This document shows, piece after piece, positions 34,891 through 47,298 of a DNA stretch of 64,000 nucleotides (position 1 is its first letter; each line of letters begins with the position of its first letter). The stretch comes from Anthoceros angustus. Lineage: Eukaryota; Streptophyta; Anthocerotopsida; Anthocerotales; Anthocerotaceae. The DNA lies in the NCBI GenBank assembly GCA_010909165.1, contig VJWM01000019.1, forward strand, positions 1,240,001 through 1,304,000. The letters are read 5' to 3'. The translations under genes and the position numbers were made by a program. A model generated the notes under the pieces. That model had not been told where the DNA came from. It saw only the letters and a program-made list of their open reading frames with translations, and searched no databases.

Positions 34891-36426
34891 TTGCGTATTG
34901 AGAAGCGTTACGTTACTGTGACACCCATTACTACCAATGGGTTTCTACGGTCTAAGACCTTTGACAACCCTTTTTCATACGTCAACTTTCCCAGGAAAAG
35001 GTCTTGGGGCATATGGGTGGCCGTTCCAAGTTTCATTTAGCTTCGGGATGGGCAACTCCTCCTTTTATGCATCAAAAGGAGGAAAAGCTTTTTCCGTGTC
35101 TTATCAATGTGAACAAAAGCATTCTACGCAAGTTACCTGGGAATCAGTATATTCAAAGTAAAGGTCCACCAGTTTGATTTCGTCGTTTGATTTTTTCCAA
35201 AGGCTCCCAGACATCCTTGGGTTTACCAACCTCAAAGCCTTGAAGTTTCACACGTGCACTTCCAAGGTTCTCGTCCCCAAACCAGTCCGCATCATAGCAC
35301 CTCAGCTTTAAATATTCTCCAATTACCTCGTGGAACTCCAAGCTTTGGTTCCCCACTGGGTTGAGGTCTTCATTGACAGTTTTAGTTTTCCTGACAATCT
35401 GATCCACCCCAACAAAGCTACCAACATCTGAATGATTTTTGTCTCATCCAAGTCAGATCTAGTACAACCATAAGCCTGCCAACCCCAGGAACCACAAAAC
35501 GAACCATCACGAGACAGTTGTGCTTAGAGACTGGAAGCCAGCACTTCTGCCTTCCTTGTCACTTCGGGCTGCGTAGTGAGGGACCTGTAAGCTAGCACTT
35601 GCAGCCTTGCCACTACCTTACCGGCGTGAGTGAGGCCTGGGAAGCCGGCTGCGTAGGGAGGCCTGGAAGCCAACACTTGCCTACGTAGGGGGCCTGGGAA
35701 GCCAACACTTGCCTACGTAGTGAGGGGCCTGGGCAGCCGGCTGCGTAGGGAGGGGCCTGGGAAGCCAACACTTGCCGCTTCCTTACCAGTTGCGTATTGA
35801 GAAGCGTTACGTTACTGTGACACCCATTACTACCAATGGGTTTCTACGGTCTAAGACCTTTGACAACCCTTTTTCATACGTCAACTTTCCCAGGAAAAGG
35901 TCTTGGGGCATATGGGTGGCCGTTCCAAGTTTCATTTAGCTTCGGGATGGGCAACTCCTCCTTTTATGCATCAAAAGGAGGAAAAGCTTTTTCCGTGTCT
36001 TATCAATGTGAACAAAAGCATTCTACGCAAGTTACCTGGGAATCAGTATATTCAAAGTAAAGGTCCACCAGTTTGATTTCGTCGTTTGATTTTTTCCAAA
36101 GGCTCCCAGACATCCTTGGGTTTACCAACCTCAAAGCCTTGAAGTTTCACACGTGCACTTCCAAGGTTCTCGTCCCCAAACCAGTCCGCATCATAGCACC
36201 TCAGCTTTAAATATTCTCCAATTACCTCGTGGAACTCCAAGCTTTGGTTCCCCACTGGGTTGAGGTCTTCATTGACAGTTTTAGTTTTCCTGACAATCTG
36301 ATCCACCCCAACAAAGCTACCAACATCTGAATGATTTTTGTCTCATCCAAGTCAGATCTAGTACAACCATAAGCCTGCCAACTCCCAGGAACCACAAAAA
36401 CGAACCATCACGAGACAGTTGTGCTT
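34610..36426. repeat. Tandem duplication, unit about 0.9 kb
   Basis: The block 34937-35407 recurs at 35836-36306 with an exact offset of 899. The unit starts near agagactggaagcca (about 34610 and 35527) and ends near gacagttgtgctta (about 35520 and 36426). The C2-derived right part appears nearly identical. In the left part copy 2 is consistently shorter than copy 1 through small losses, several in G runs (gtagggggggg versus gtaggggg). Confidence 0.9.
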
Positions 36427-37376
36427 AAGAGACCTTTACACGAGGAAGCTTTCCAGCATGATCATGGCTACCCACAGAGAGACTGACCTTTCCATAATGA
36501 AGCTTGAGGTAAGGATCACTTTTCCATGTTTTGTCCATGGGAGCAAGATTGCGGCCTTCAACAGCTGTGATTCGAATTATCCTGCCACGCACAGATGGCA
36601 CACTTGATAGGCAGCCAATCATCGACTGCTGCAGAGAAGAGGCTGATGGGGTGTAATTTGCTATAGCTTTCGAACCGTCTGCAAACTGCCACTCCTTCAA
36701 AACCAACCATACAATCACCTGCCAAGAACCCCCATTTGGGAGCAGTAAGTGTCATTCTCACTGTCAGTTACTAAATGTGCCGGATGCCTCCTCCAAGTTG
36801 GATGCAATCTAGAAGCAAGAACCATTACCTCTCCTGAGTCAGCAGGTTCAAATGGAACTGTCATTATGACTTCTTTCCCACTGTTCCGCAAGAGCTGCTA
36901 CTATGCCACCGTCAGCACCATTGGCCCAGAAAATTGTTGGATCGTCATCAACGTATCTCATCTACATCTAAGCAAAAGGGTTTGAAAGTCTATGGGTATC
37001 CTGTCTCTACTGCCAAGATCTATTGCACCTTACTGCTGAGAGCATCTGCATTAATGATTAGGAGATGTGTTCACTTCCACCTGACGGCTGGAAGCTCTGT
37101 TGCAGACTTCACCTCTGGTATGGTCCAGAAAGAGTATAACACAGCCACAACCCGTGCAACAATCCAGCCTTGTGAATTCACCGTTCCAAAAATGCAACGG
37201 CTCGGAGATCCGACTGATTCTCCAAACTAAACCCAACAAGAACCATCTCCTCACGATGCAGAATCGGTCCTGGCAACAGGTGCAGTTACAGCGAATCCTG
37301 CCTGGAGAATAAGTCCCCACATTCCTGCTAAGCACCTTTCTTGTAGTTGCTGTGTCTGCTGTGGAGGATTTCTTCA
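35153..37376 (-). pseudogene. Inverted, rearranged partial copy of the C2/SMP gene at 41.9-46.1 kb
   Basis: Read on the minus strand, this matches pieces of the plus-strand C2 gene in collinear order. The pieces are 41.56-41.72 kb (upstream flank), about 43.35 kb, 43.42 kb, 44.03-44.78 kb and 44.81-45.1 kb. Intron sequence is present (for example ccaaatgggggttcttggcag before GTGATTGTATGG), so it arose by DNA duplication, not from mRNA. Coding pieces such as GRNLAPMDK, LHYGKVSL and NPVGNQSLEFHEVIGEYLKL are recognisable, but exons are missing or joined at deletions. No full frame exists. The left end (35153-35525 and 36052-36426) is itself duplicated as part of a 0.9-kb tandem repeat. It abuts the 3' end of the RNF113 gene. 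Confidence 0.88.
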
Positions 37377-38389
37377 TCATGCATTAACTTTCGAAAGTCC
37401 AGACTCTCTTTCCTTCCTCCTCTTTAATATCTCATGGGCTGTGTTGAAAACCCCATTTGTAGCCTTATTACATACAAAGCAGAGCTTGTTCCTTGCATGA
37501 TGCTGCAGCAGATAATACACATCAGACCACAGACCAGGATCCACAACAAAACAAACCCCGTAGCCAGAACAGCAAGACCAACCTTCAGAGCACAGTGCTC
37601 GCAGAAATAGTGCTTGCAAAGAGTCACAACCGGCTCCTGAAAAGGCTGCCGACAGATAAAACAGGCAAAAGGAAGGCCATCGTCATCCTCCTCCTCACCC
37701 TCCTCCTCCTCCTCCTCCTCCTCACCCCCCGACCTTGCCAGCTTCGCCTTCCGTTCCTTCTCCTTCACCTCCCACTCCTTCTCTATCTGCCACCCCGACT
37801 TGTAATCACCTCTGTCATGCATGAACTTGCAGGAGTCCCCATACCCGCAGTACCCAGTCTCCTTGTAGTCCTTGCAAATGTCTGGCTGGTAATCAAATCT
37901 AACAGATGACCTAATATGGGCCGAAGCCCTGAGCGGCCCATGCGCACCCCCAGCCTTCTCCCCGGCCACAGTCTGCTCCCTCCGAAACCCGGCCTTGTAG
38001 TCCGTGTAGCCGTGAATTCCCTTATAAGTCTTGCTTTCCGTGGACGCCTTCCCTTTGAGCGCATCCTCCGCCTGCCTCAGCACCTTCTCCCGTATGGCCC
38101 TCGCATCCCTATCGAACGCCGTCTCCGTCTCGCGGGTGGCTGTGGCCTTGCTGTCGTTCTGCGTTTGAACCTCCTTGGACGACTCGAAGTGAAACGTCCC
38201 CTTCTTCCTCTCCTGCTCCCCGTCCTGCACCTCTGCTGCCGTCCTCTCGGGTCTCCTGGCCACCTTAGCCTTGGACACTACGGCAGGCTGGCCTGCCCCA
38301 GCTGCATCCTCCTCCCCGGCCTCGTCCTGAGTCCTCTTCCGCAGGTTCTTGTTGCGCACAGACTTCTTGAAAAAAGTGCAATCTGCCAT
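37377..38389 (-). CDS. RNF113/CWC24-like spliceosomal protein with CCCH and RING zinc fingers
   Basis: A two-exon gene. The family (yeast Cwc24, human RNF113A) joins the spliceosome during activation and has RING E3 ligase activity in some members. Exon 1 starts [19 protein letters not shown]. It contains [19 protein letters not shown] followed by the CCCH finger [20 protein letters not shown], an acidic run encoded by a CTC microsatellite (37690-37725), and the first half of the RING ([20 protein letters not shown]). A gttggt donor follows ALK, and the second exon completes the RING with [17 protein letters not shown] before the stop at 37377. All eight zinc ligands are present. Read through the intron, the frame would instead end in a hydrophobic tail, which I consider the unspliced form. 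Confidence 0.93.
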
Positions 38390-38743
38390 CGCTCAGCAAA
38401 CAGAGCCGTCAGAAACAACGCTTCTGCACAGAAAAACACACACACAGACATACTTGTCTTAGAAGCCTCCGGTGCACCCGCTGGCTGCTGGGCTTGCTCG
38501 TCCATGCCCAAATCTGCGAGCTGCCGCCAACGCTTCTACACTCGCATACGTGCAAACGCTTCGACACTAGCATACGTAATAACGGCTCACAACAGTATCA
38601 CACCCAAGAGAAGAGAAGAAGAAGTGTATTATAGTCCACATGACGAAATTTTCCTCTCATGGGGCTTTGTACTTAAAGAACTCGAACCATGGTGTGCCTA
38701 AGCTATTTGCACAAAGGGCATCCACTCCCTCCAGGCACCCCAT

Positions 38744-38898
38744 CTAAGTACCCATCTAAACGCACAAAGGCGGTGTTTTTATAAATGTGTGGTCGTTCAC
38801 TCTTATAAGGCACCCCATTTAAGTTTGGATCGAAGCGCAGCATATTTAACAGTTCTTATAAATGTGTGTCCAATTAGGTAGCTTAGATGGGTACTTAG
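38744..38898. mobile_element. MITE-like inverted-repeat element
   Basis: ctaagtacccatctaa (38744-38759) and its exact reverse complement ttagatgggtacttag (38883-38898) flank about 120 bp. Nearby, tttataaatgtgt (about 38779, and again about 38857) and acacatttataaa (about 38909) add further complementary sequence around them. There is no coding content. The size and layout fit a small non-autonomous DNA element. Target-site duplications were not identified. Confidence 0.5.
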
Positions 38899-41800
38899 GC
38901 CAAATGGACACATTTATAAAGCTGTTAAAAAAATGACACATTGAAACCACATTAGACCATCTTTCCAATGCACAAAAGACCAGAACCATGGATAAGTTCC
39001 CCAGTAATTAGCCTTCCATTCTTGAGGGGTTATAAGTTCTTTACAAGATCCTTTCACATTTTCGATTCAATACATTGATATAAAAATATTCAATTAATTT
39101 TTATAATATGAAGGGCAGACTTAGCATATATTAATGTCTACAAAAATTGTGTACAATGTTAAAGAATATGAATAGATTGAACATTATGGATTTAATATTT
39201 ACCCCAATATCATCAAGGGTATGCGGTTAAGTAGCTGCCGCCATAGGCTGCTACCCCGAGCAAGCTTAGCCCCTATTGTAGACCCCACATCTAACAAAAA
39301 TTATTAATATATTATATATTAACTGAATTCTAATCTCTTTGTTTAGTTTTCATATTTATGTTGTAAATAGTAGTGTGAAAGTTGTACATAAGTGGGACAC
39401 CCCATAAATGGGAGTTGAGTCCTCTGTCGGGCGTTTGGCTTGCTGGGCTCGCATGTTCAGATCAAGATAGATGTTTTTAATTTGGTAATTTGAAAATAAA
39501 TCAGAACAAACCCTAGGGAGAAATCTTCAGCAAGGGTTTTGATTCCGGATGTTACACATCGTATTATCGCATCAGAAAGAGACGGTGCTCTTCCCACGTA
39601 TCAAAATAGATGTGTAGCACAAGCGATGTTGTCAAAGCCAAGAAACCCAAGTGAAAGCCTAGCCGGCTACAGCCTACCTACATCCAGGGTTATGTGTGTT
39701 GATGGGAGTGGATGTACAAACACCGGAATGTAGACGGTGGAATGGAAGAGAGCCTTCTAAAGCCTTGAAGCGAACGTTTTGTATCCGGCCGGCTTGGCGT
39801 GCAATTCCCATCTTGAGCACACTCCAGCAAAAATGCTGCCACAAACACCATGAGACCAAAGCACATGCCTACTGCTTGCGGCTGGTAACAGCTGGTAGCG
39901 GATGACTGTCACCGTTTGCAGGAGTAGATATGAAGTTTACATATTTGAAGGATTTGAGGACGGATCTCTCAAGTCAAGATCCGTGTTCCTGCATTGTCAT
40001 GCTTCCCTCCTGGCCGGTATTCCAGTGTCTCCGTGACGGTGGGGCACAATAGCACGTCACTCTGCATTGCGCTTTCCATGACTCAGCAGGACTGTCTCCT
40101 GGATATGACGGAACAGCGGCGACCTGAATTTGGTTCAATGCCTCTACCGCTGCAGGCGCTCATGCAGTATGCGCTACTGCCTCAGCTGTGATGACTGCGC
40201 GCTTGCGGGCGATGTCCGCATGATCTGCAGCGAGGGTATAATGCCATGAGAAACCCTACCTCGATTCGAATTTGTCGCTTCCAGTTCATTATCATGCTAG
40301 TAAGCCAGAGTACCGGATGCTGACGCAGTGCCCGTGCCGTGGCCAGCAGATACAGTCCTCTGTGCATGCCGCTGGTCGTCGCAGGAGCCTTTCAGCAGCT
40401 TGGATGTTTTTGTCGTTAGAGTGAAGCAGTTGCGAGGACACATCAGGCGACTCCACCTACTGTTAGACCAGATTCATCGGAGTGACAAAGGATGATGCTG
40501 ATGTATCTCTCAGGTTGATGCTACCCAATGGGATTCAGGCGGAGTGTCCCGTCCTCCCTTCCGGACGGGAACGTGTCTGGAACGGGGAAGCTTCCGAGGC
40601 GGCCTCGCACCAGCATATCCTTCAGCGGCAGCGGCATATGCTTCGGTGAGGGTGCCGAGCATTTTGACTGGCAGTGCTGGTGAAGGCCGACGTTATTAGC
40701 GGGTTCAACCTGGACTACCAAGTGGCTGGTCAGCTGAAACAGTCATGAATACGCGTTAGTTTCTGCGTATAACAGAAGGCTTAACTTATGCGCTTGCGCT
40801 AAACCACGGCGAGGACGAATGGTTGATCCATAGCCAGACGCATAATAAGGGGATCATATTCCGCTTCCTCTCCCTTTGTTAGACTGATGCCAACACGACG
40901 GAGTCTGGGCAGCGGCGTGCGTACCGGCCTGCTGCTGTGCTGGGAAGTTGTGCGGGCGGTGCCCAGGTACTGAGCAGGTGCGCAATTGAGGGGCCTGCGT
41001 TAGGAGTGCGGGAAGGGGATTCCGGAGCGGCGGATTCAGCCGCACCGAGAGGCAGCGGGGAGCCAGGGTTTCAGGAATTGGAGGCCGTGCATTGCATTGC
41101 ACAGCTGCTTGCAATTTGGTGCAATTGTCCACGGTAGGGCTGCGCAGATCGCGGGGCCGCTGACTAGACTTTCATTTTTGGATCTGATAGCGAGGATGAG
41201 CTGGATGGTAGCGGAACGGGGTGTGGCAGCAGCAGTTTTGCAGTAGAGACGGAGCTGGTGCGGAAGTCGGGTGGTGGATCTGACCTGCCGGCGAAGCCGG
41301 ATTTTTGATAGGTGGCGGGCTTAGCATGCCGTAAGGTGCCCGTCTCAGCGGGGTTGGGTTGAGCTTGAGCCTGGGCGCGGGAGGTTTGGATGACAGGTGC
41401 ACGTTTTGTGGAGCTGGTGGTGGGATGCAGCTCTGAATCAGGTGGCGGATTTGAGGATTTTGGGCAGCAGGGGAGGACATGTATATACGGGCTCGTGCTT
41501 GTTGCAGCGAACTGTGAAAGGCGCGTAGCAGGAATGCGGGGACGTATGCAGCAGGCAGATTCGCTGTGACTGGACCTGCTGCCAGGACCGGTTCTGCATC
41601 TTGAGGAGATGGTTGCTGTTGGGTTTTGGTTTGGAGGATCGGTCGAATCTCCGGGCCGTCGCATTTTTGGGACGGTGAATTCACTAGGCTGAGCCCATTG
41701 TTGCACGGGTTGTGGTCGTGCCCTTACCTTCTGCCACCTTCTATGACCAGACGTTGTACTAGATCAGGGGACGTGTTTGTACAGTCCTGCAAGCCTGCAC

Positions 41801-41908
41801 TCAGGTGCTTGCAGCTCGGCTGTGCGAGTGCGCGTTGGGTAGTGGAGAACATTGCGAGATCCCCAGCATAGGGCTTAGACAGGCGGAGCAAGGTTGTAAA
41901 CTATCGGA
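38899..41908. other. Intergenic region without a supported gene
   Basis: 38.9-39.5 kb is AT-rich. 39.5-41.9 kb is more balanced and has short open frames on both strands, but none has a recognisable motif or a convincing exon series. One plus-strand stretch near 41187-41307 reads SDSEDELDGSGTG and ends KPDF then stop, which could be a last exon of an unidentified gene. The segment 41560-41720 is the upstream flank of the C2 gene that was also copied into the pseudogene at 37.2-37.3 kb. At 41067 there is a 19-nt exact match to LTV1 exon 2. Confidence 0.4.
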
Positions 41909-44900
41909 ATGGCACGAGGTGTGGTAGCTGGAGTGATAGCAGACGGGCAGGAGATGTGGCGTGACCTAGTTGAAGAAAAGCCTGTGCTGCCATATCTCCT
42001 TCCGATAGTCCTTTTTGCATGGTTCGTTGAGCGATGGATAGCTCCTCTATCAAATTTGATACCTTTGTTGGTCATTGTTTGGGGTATGCTGGAGGTACGT
42101 GATTTTTTGGTCTAAAACTGGCTATGCAGTTTCACGTGCTGTGTGTGTCTGATCATTTTGTGAAAGTCGTTAATATATTTGCTTTCACCTCTTCATCAGT
42201 ATGGAAAGATTAAGCGGAAGCAGACCATAGAAGAACTCCATCGAAGATGGCAACGTCAGTTCCAGCTAAATCAGGTGCGTGTCGGTTGTAATCTGGGTGC
42301 CATTGTGGCTGTGAGCCATTTTCCTGCATTCCGAGTCACATGAAATGTTCTCGGATTTGTAGATCGTACACATGGGCTTAGTTATGGTTCTTCTGTGACA
42401 GCCGACCACATCACCAGAATCTTGCGAGTGGCTGAACAAGCTCTGGTTGACAGTGTGGCCCAATTTCTTTGAGCCAAAGATTGTGAGGAAACTGTTGAAG
42501 ACTGTGCAGGTAAGGTTTCGAACTGCTTTCCAAACTTAATAATCAGATTGAGGATATTACACAGGATTTTGAGCTGATTGTTCGCTTTCAACTTTGTTTG
42601 AGCAGAAGAGAATAAAGGAGAAGCGACCAAAGCCTATTGTGAGTTGTAGCATACTTCACATTTAGGCCTCCACTCCAGTATGGCAATTCGCTAGTTCTCA
42701 TATGTCTGTAGTACTCATTCCTCCTTTGTTGTCACAGAAAAGCATTGAAGTACAGGATTTTTCACTCGGCACTGCTCCTCCAAGTTTAAGTCACATTCAT
42801 TGGACCACTGAAAATGGTGTGGTAAGTACCGTTATAAGATGGCTCTTTCCTGGTTCTTTCCCTGACCTTGTCTGCTGCCTGGGTAGATTGTTCCTTTGCC
42901 ATATTCCACTCAGATATTGTGCTATTCTTCCCGTTGCGGAGTTAGCTTTAAGCTTCTCACTAGGCGCTAGTGTGTTGAAGTGGGTCAGTGTGTTTCTCAA
43001 TGTGCAGGCTGCCTTAAATATGTCATTTGACTGGGTAACCAATGAGATGAGCATCCTTCTTGCAGCAAAGTTGGCTGGCCCACTTAGAGGGAAGGTGGCA
43101 CGGATTGTGATCAACAGTCTCCGCATAAAGGGCGATGTATGTATTGAGCTCTACCTGGGATTTGATTAGTCTCTTGAGTTTCTAGTCTCACCCAGTGGGC
43201 AGAACTTGAGCATCTTCGTGCTCCTTTTTGGCAATGCGCAGCGTTTGCTCTTCAGCATGAACAAGCTCCCCAGTGAATGTGGGTTATCCTAACACTTGTG
43301 GCTCCTGGTTTGCAGCTGCGAATAGTACCAATTTTGGACGGGACAGCCATGTTATACTCTTTCTGGACCATACCAGAGGTGAAGATTGGCTTAGCGTTTG
43401 GAAGTGGCAACCAGACATCGGTCCCTGCAACAGAACTTCCAGCTGTCTCTTCTTGGCTGGTTAGTGCACCTGTAGCCAACTATTGTTTCTGTTTTAAAGT
43501 TGCGAGTCAACACCTTGTCCAGTGGTCAGGCTGTGAGGTTTGTGGGTTTTGTACAATGCTCTAATGGTTTTTATTGTATGGTCTGAAATTTAGGAGAGGT
43601 TGCTCAGAGATACTTTGATTCGAACACTTGTTGAACCGCGGAGAAGGTGTTTTGCGTTGCCAGCTGTTGATCTTAAAAAGCATGCAGTCGGTGGAATCTG
43701 CTCTGTTAAGGTGCTTTCAGGAAAAGGTCTCAAGTTCAGACCAAACTTCACCAAGTCCAATTCTTCATCCGGGAGTTCACATGGTGGCCAGAGTTCAAAT
43801 ATTAAAGTTACCAATCCGTTTGTTGAGCTACAACTGGAAGATCTTATGAGAAAGTCACAAGTCTCCAGACAAGGAGGTGCATCTCCTGTGTGGGCAGATG
43901 ATGACGCTTTTGATATGGTTCTACATGAAAACACAGGCACTCTTACTATAACAGTATGCGAGGCAGGGGCTGTACATGTTGGATCTCTAGGAAGCTGTCA
44001 GATCAAAGTGAGCACAACTCCCAACCAGTAGGCTTGCATATGCTCTCAGCAGTAAGGTGCAATAGATCTTGGCAGAAAAGACAGGATACCCATAGTCTTT
44101 CTAACCCTCTTTTGCTTGGATGTAGGTGAGATACGTTGATGACGATTCAACAATTTTCTGGGCTGCTGGTGCCGATGGTGGAATAGTAGCAGCTCGTGCG
44201 GAGCACTGTGGGAAAGAAGTCATAATGACCGTTCCACTTGAACCTGCTGACTCAGGAGAGGTAATGATTCATGCTTCTAGATTGCATCCAACTTGGAAGA
44301 GGCATCCAGTACATCTAGTAAGTGCACTGGAAGCTCATTACTGGACAGTGAGAATGACACTTACTGCTCCCAAATGGGGGTTCTTGGCAGGTGATAGTAC
44401 GGTTGGTTTTGAAGGAGTGGCAGTTTGCAGATGGTTCGAAAGCTGTAGCAAATTACACCCCATCAGCTTCTAGTCTGCAGCAGTCGATGATTGGCTGCCT
44501 ATCAAGTGTGCCATCTCTGAGTGGCAGGAAAATTCGAATCACAGCAGTTGAAGGCCGCAATCTTGCTCCCATGGACAAAACAGGGAAAAGTGATCCTTAC
44601 CTCAAGCTTCATTATGGAAAGGTCAGTCTCTATGTGGCTAGCCATGATCATGCTGGAAAGCTTCCTCGTGTAAAGATCTCTTAAGTACATCTGTCTCGTG
44701 ATGGCTCGTTTTGTGGTTCTTGGAAGTTGGCAGGCTTATGGTTGTACTAGTTCTGACTTGGATGAGACAAAATCACTGAGATGTTGGTAGCTTTGTTGGG
44801 TGTGGATCAGATTGTCAGGAAAACTAAAACTGTCAATCAAGACCTCAACCCAGTGTGGAACCAAAGCTTTGTGTTCCACGAGGTAATTGGAGAATATTTA

Positions 44901-46053
44901 AAGCTGAGGTGCTATGATGCGGACTGGTTTGGGGACGAGAACCTTGGAAGTGCACGTGTGAATCTTCAAGGCTTAGAGGATGGTAAACCCAAGGATGTCT
45001 GGGTGCCTTTGGAAAAAATCAAACAAGGAGAAATCAAACTAAAGATCGAGCTGGTGGACCCTGACTTTGAATATGATGATTGTCAGGTAATATGTGTAAC
45101 GTGCTTCTGTTCACATTTTATGTGATGCCGTTCGGTATTGCAGTCCTGACTGGAAATTTTTCTGTCATGTAGAATGGCCGTGTGGAGGAGAACGGGACAC
45201 TTTCAAGTCGAGGTGGGATGGTAGAGATTGTCCTAGTTGAAGGTAGAGACTTGATTGCAGCCGATTGGGGTGGGACCAGTGATCCTTACGTTAGCGTCCG
45301 GTATGGGAACACCAGGAAGAGAACTAAGGTATGGTTTGGCCTTGTACACGAGATGCTCCCTTGGTTGACCAAATTTGATGATGTCCTGGAGTGTGGGCAG
45401 TCCTGATACTCGTCTTTGACAGGTGGTTCACAAAACGTTGGCGCCCCAGTGGAATCAAACCGTGGAGTTCAGCGATGATGGAAGTCCTCTGGTACTCCAT
45501 GTGAAAGACTACAATGCCATAATGCCAACCTCAAGCATTGGGCACTGCGAGGTTGATTACCAGAGACTGGGATTCAACCAGACTATGGACAAATGGATTC
45601 CCTTGCAAGGAGTAAGCAAGGGAGAGATTCATGTACAGATTACACGGCGAATTGCAGAGAAGGAGTTGAAGGCAATTGTTCCTGCACCATCCAGAAACGT
45701 GCAGTCCAATGGAAACATGAAGCTTCAAAGGACTGCAGGAAAAGTAAGTGCACCCTAAACTCCAAACAGGAGATCTTGTGACAAAATGTTCAGTAACGAT
45801 CGGTCGTTAGAGTTCTCCTAGTGGATGGCGCATCTCACACTGGAAGTGGCATATGCAGGTTCGTGCCTTAACACGGAAGGCACTGGCTTTAGCAGAAGAG
45901 GAAGAGGAGCAAGATGAAATCCGGCAGATGCTGGAGGAGTTGGAATCTGTAGAAGAGGAACGGGAGTCCTTGGCTTTGCAGCTACAGAAGGACAGGGACT
46001 TGCTTGTTGCCAAGGTGAAGGAACTTGAACTAGCTATGAATGGGCTAATCTAA
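41909..46053 (+). CDS. Plant synaptotagmin-like protein with SMP and C2 domains (NTMC2 type)
   Basis: Such proteins tether the ER to other membranes and move lipids through the SMP domain. ATG 41909 gives MARGVVAGVIADGQEMWRDL, then a hydrophobic hairpin anchor (PYLLPIVLFAWFVERW, IPLLVIVWGML). The SMP domain follows, from ESCEWLNKLWLTVWPNFFEP through FSLGTAPPSLSHIHW, AALNMSFDW and LFGP-like VRIVPILDG to EVKIGLAFGSGNQTSVP and SWLERLLRDTLIRTLVEPRR. C2-type modules follow: KHAVGGICSVKVLSGKGLKF; IRITAVEGRNLAPMDKTGKS with DPYLKLHYGK; VEIVLVEGRDLIAADWGGTS with DPYVSVRYGN. The Asp residues expected for calcium are partly present. The C-terminus is a charged coiled coil (ALAEEEEEQDEIRQMLEELE), stop 46051. 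The length and coiled coil recall the Arabidopsis NTMC2T3/SYTF type. A broken inverted copy lies 5 kb upstream. Confidence 0.9.
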
Positions 46054-46558
46054 GAACTGATATTGGTACCCCTGGGAGTGATACCACTCCAACACACTCC
46101 AGGGACGCTGTCAGCCTCTTTATTTCTGGAGCAATGCTTGATCAGCACCCAATGGCTCCAATTGTTGTCCAGCAAGCTCGGAATAACGGACTATGCTTTT
46201 GCAACGTGCAAGAGCTGTCCAAGTTACCCTGTGTACTCTGCGGACGCAGAAGCACCTTGCGATAGTTCCTGCCAACGTCTGACGGAGAGGTGAACCATTC
46301 ATTGGTTCCATTCACTTGTTTGTGAGCCGTCTCCTGTACACTCCGTGAATGTTGAAAATTTTTGACGACTTTCCTTGAGAAGTACTTTTTGAAAATACAT
46401 GTCGATGTTTCCATTCTGGACAGATGTTCCCATTCTGGACAGACGTTCCATACCAAGATAAATATTTGGGCGAGTTCACGGCGAATAAATCGAATGAGGA
46501 GCTAAAGACATCAGAGTAGTCGTCACCTACAGAACAATGGTTGCAAGCCAGAAGAGGG
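46054..46558. other. Convergent intergenic region
   Basis: Contains the 3' flanks of the C2 gene and the LORELEI-like gene. A 20-bp direct repeat around cattctggacaga lies near 46412-46449. No gene was seen. Confidence 0.5.
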
Positions 46559-47298
46559 TCACAGGAGAACGTGAAAGGCAAATAGAGCAACAGTGGCGGC
46601 TGAGCCCCCTAGGAGAGGAGCTGCACCACTTGGAAGTGGTGCTGAAGCAGGAGCAGGAGCAGGAGCGGGCGCATCAGGACACTGCAATCCATTGTTTCTG
46701 TCTCCAAATTGTTGGCAGGTTGTTTGAAAGAATCCAGCAGGATATTTGCCAGCATACTCGAGGTAGCTGAAATACTGCGATGCGCAGTCGGTGGTCAGGT
46801 CGTTGATGACAACAACGTAGTCAGGGCAGGTGAACTTCAGAAAGGCCGTGCAACAGACTAACGGAGTGCTTGTACTGGGGTCGCACACGCTTGTGATAGG
46901 AGTGTAGTCCACGCCAGCGAAGTTAACAGAGCATGCTGTTCAACAGAGAAGAAATGAGCCTTCAACGCAGAAGCAATCTCAACATTCAGAAACTAACCAA
47001 GGTGAGAGCACCAACGTTTCTTTGTCTGAAGCAATCGTCGCTGAAAAAATCCAGCAGCATCACGCCCTGTCGTCACGAACAGGCCCCGCAATTCAGCCAG
47101 CGGAAAAGGACGCGGATTGAAACAACACACAAATGGTCTCAACAGGTTGCAGATCTGGCCACTCAGAATCTCACCATCCCAGGACGAGGACGAGGACGAG
47201 GACTCTGCATCAGCTCCCACACGCGGGCTCAAGGCGAGAAGCAACAGAGCGGAGAGAAGAACGAGGCGGCCTGAATCAAAATGGAGCGTCAGAGACAT
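46559..47298 (-). CDS. LORELEI/LLG-like GPI-anchored protein
   Basis: LORELEI-like proteins are cell-surface co-receptors and chaperones of FERONIA-type CrRLK1L kinases and help perceive RALF peptides. Three exons were inferred. ATG 47298 opens a signal peptide (LVLLSALLLLALSPRVGADA). After a gtgaga donor, exon 2 gives GRDAAGFFQRRLLQTKK. A gttggt donor leads to exon 3, PCSVNFAGVDYTPITSVC, joined in phase. Exon 3 holds the conserved cysteines (VCDPSTSTPLVCCTAF, FTCPDY, TDCASQYFSYL, TTCQQFGDRNNGLQC) and the motif NDLTTDCA. A Pro/Ala-rich spacer and a hydrophobic tail (AATVALFAFHVLL) follow, as expected for GPI attachment. The cysteine spacing and the RRLLQ...K K-C-V-N-F signature match the family well. 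It diverges from the THA8-like gene. Confidence 0.92.

Noticed and set aside
37690-37730. CTC trinucleotide microsatellite as a non-coding repeat
   Set aside because: It encodes the acidic Glu run of the RNF113-like protein, a normal feature of such linkers.
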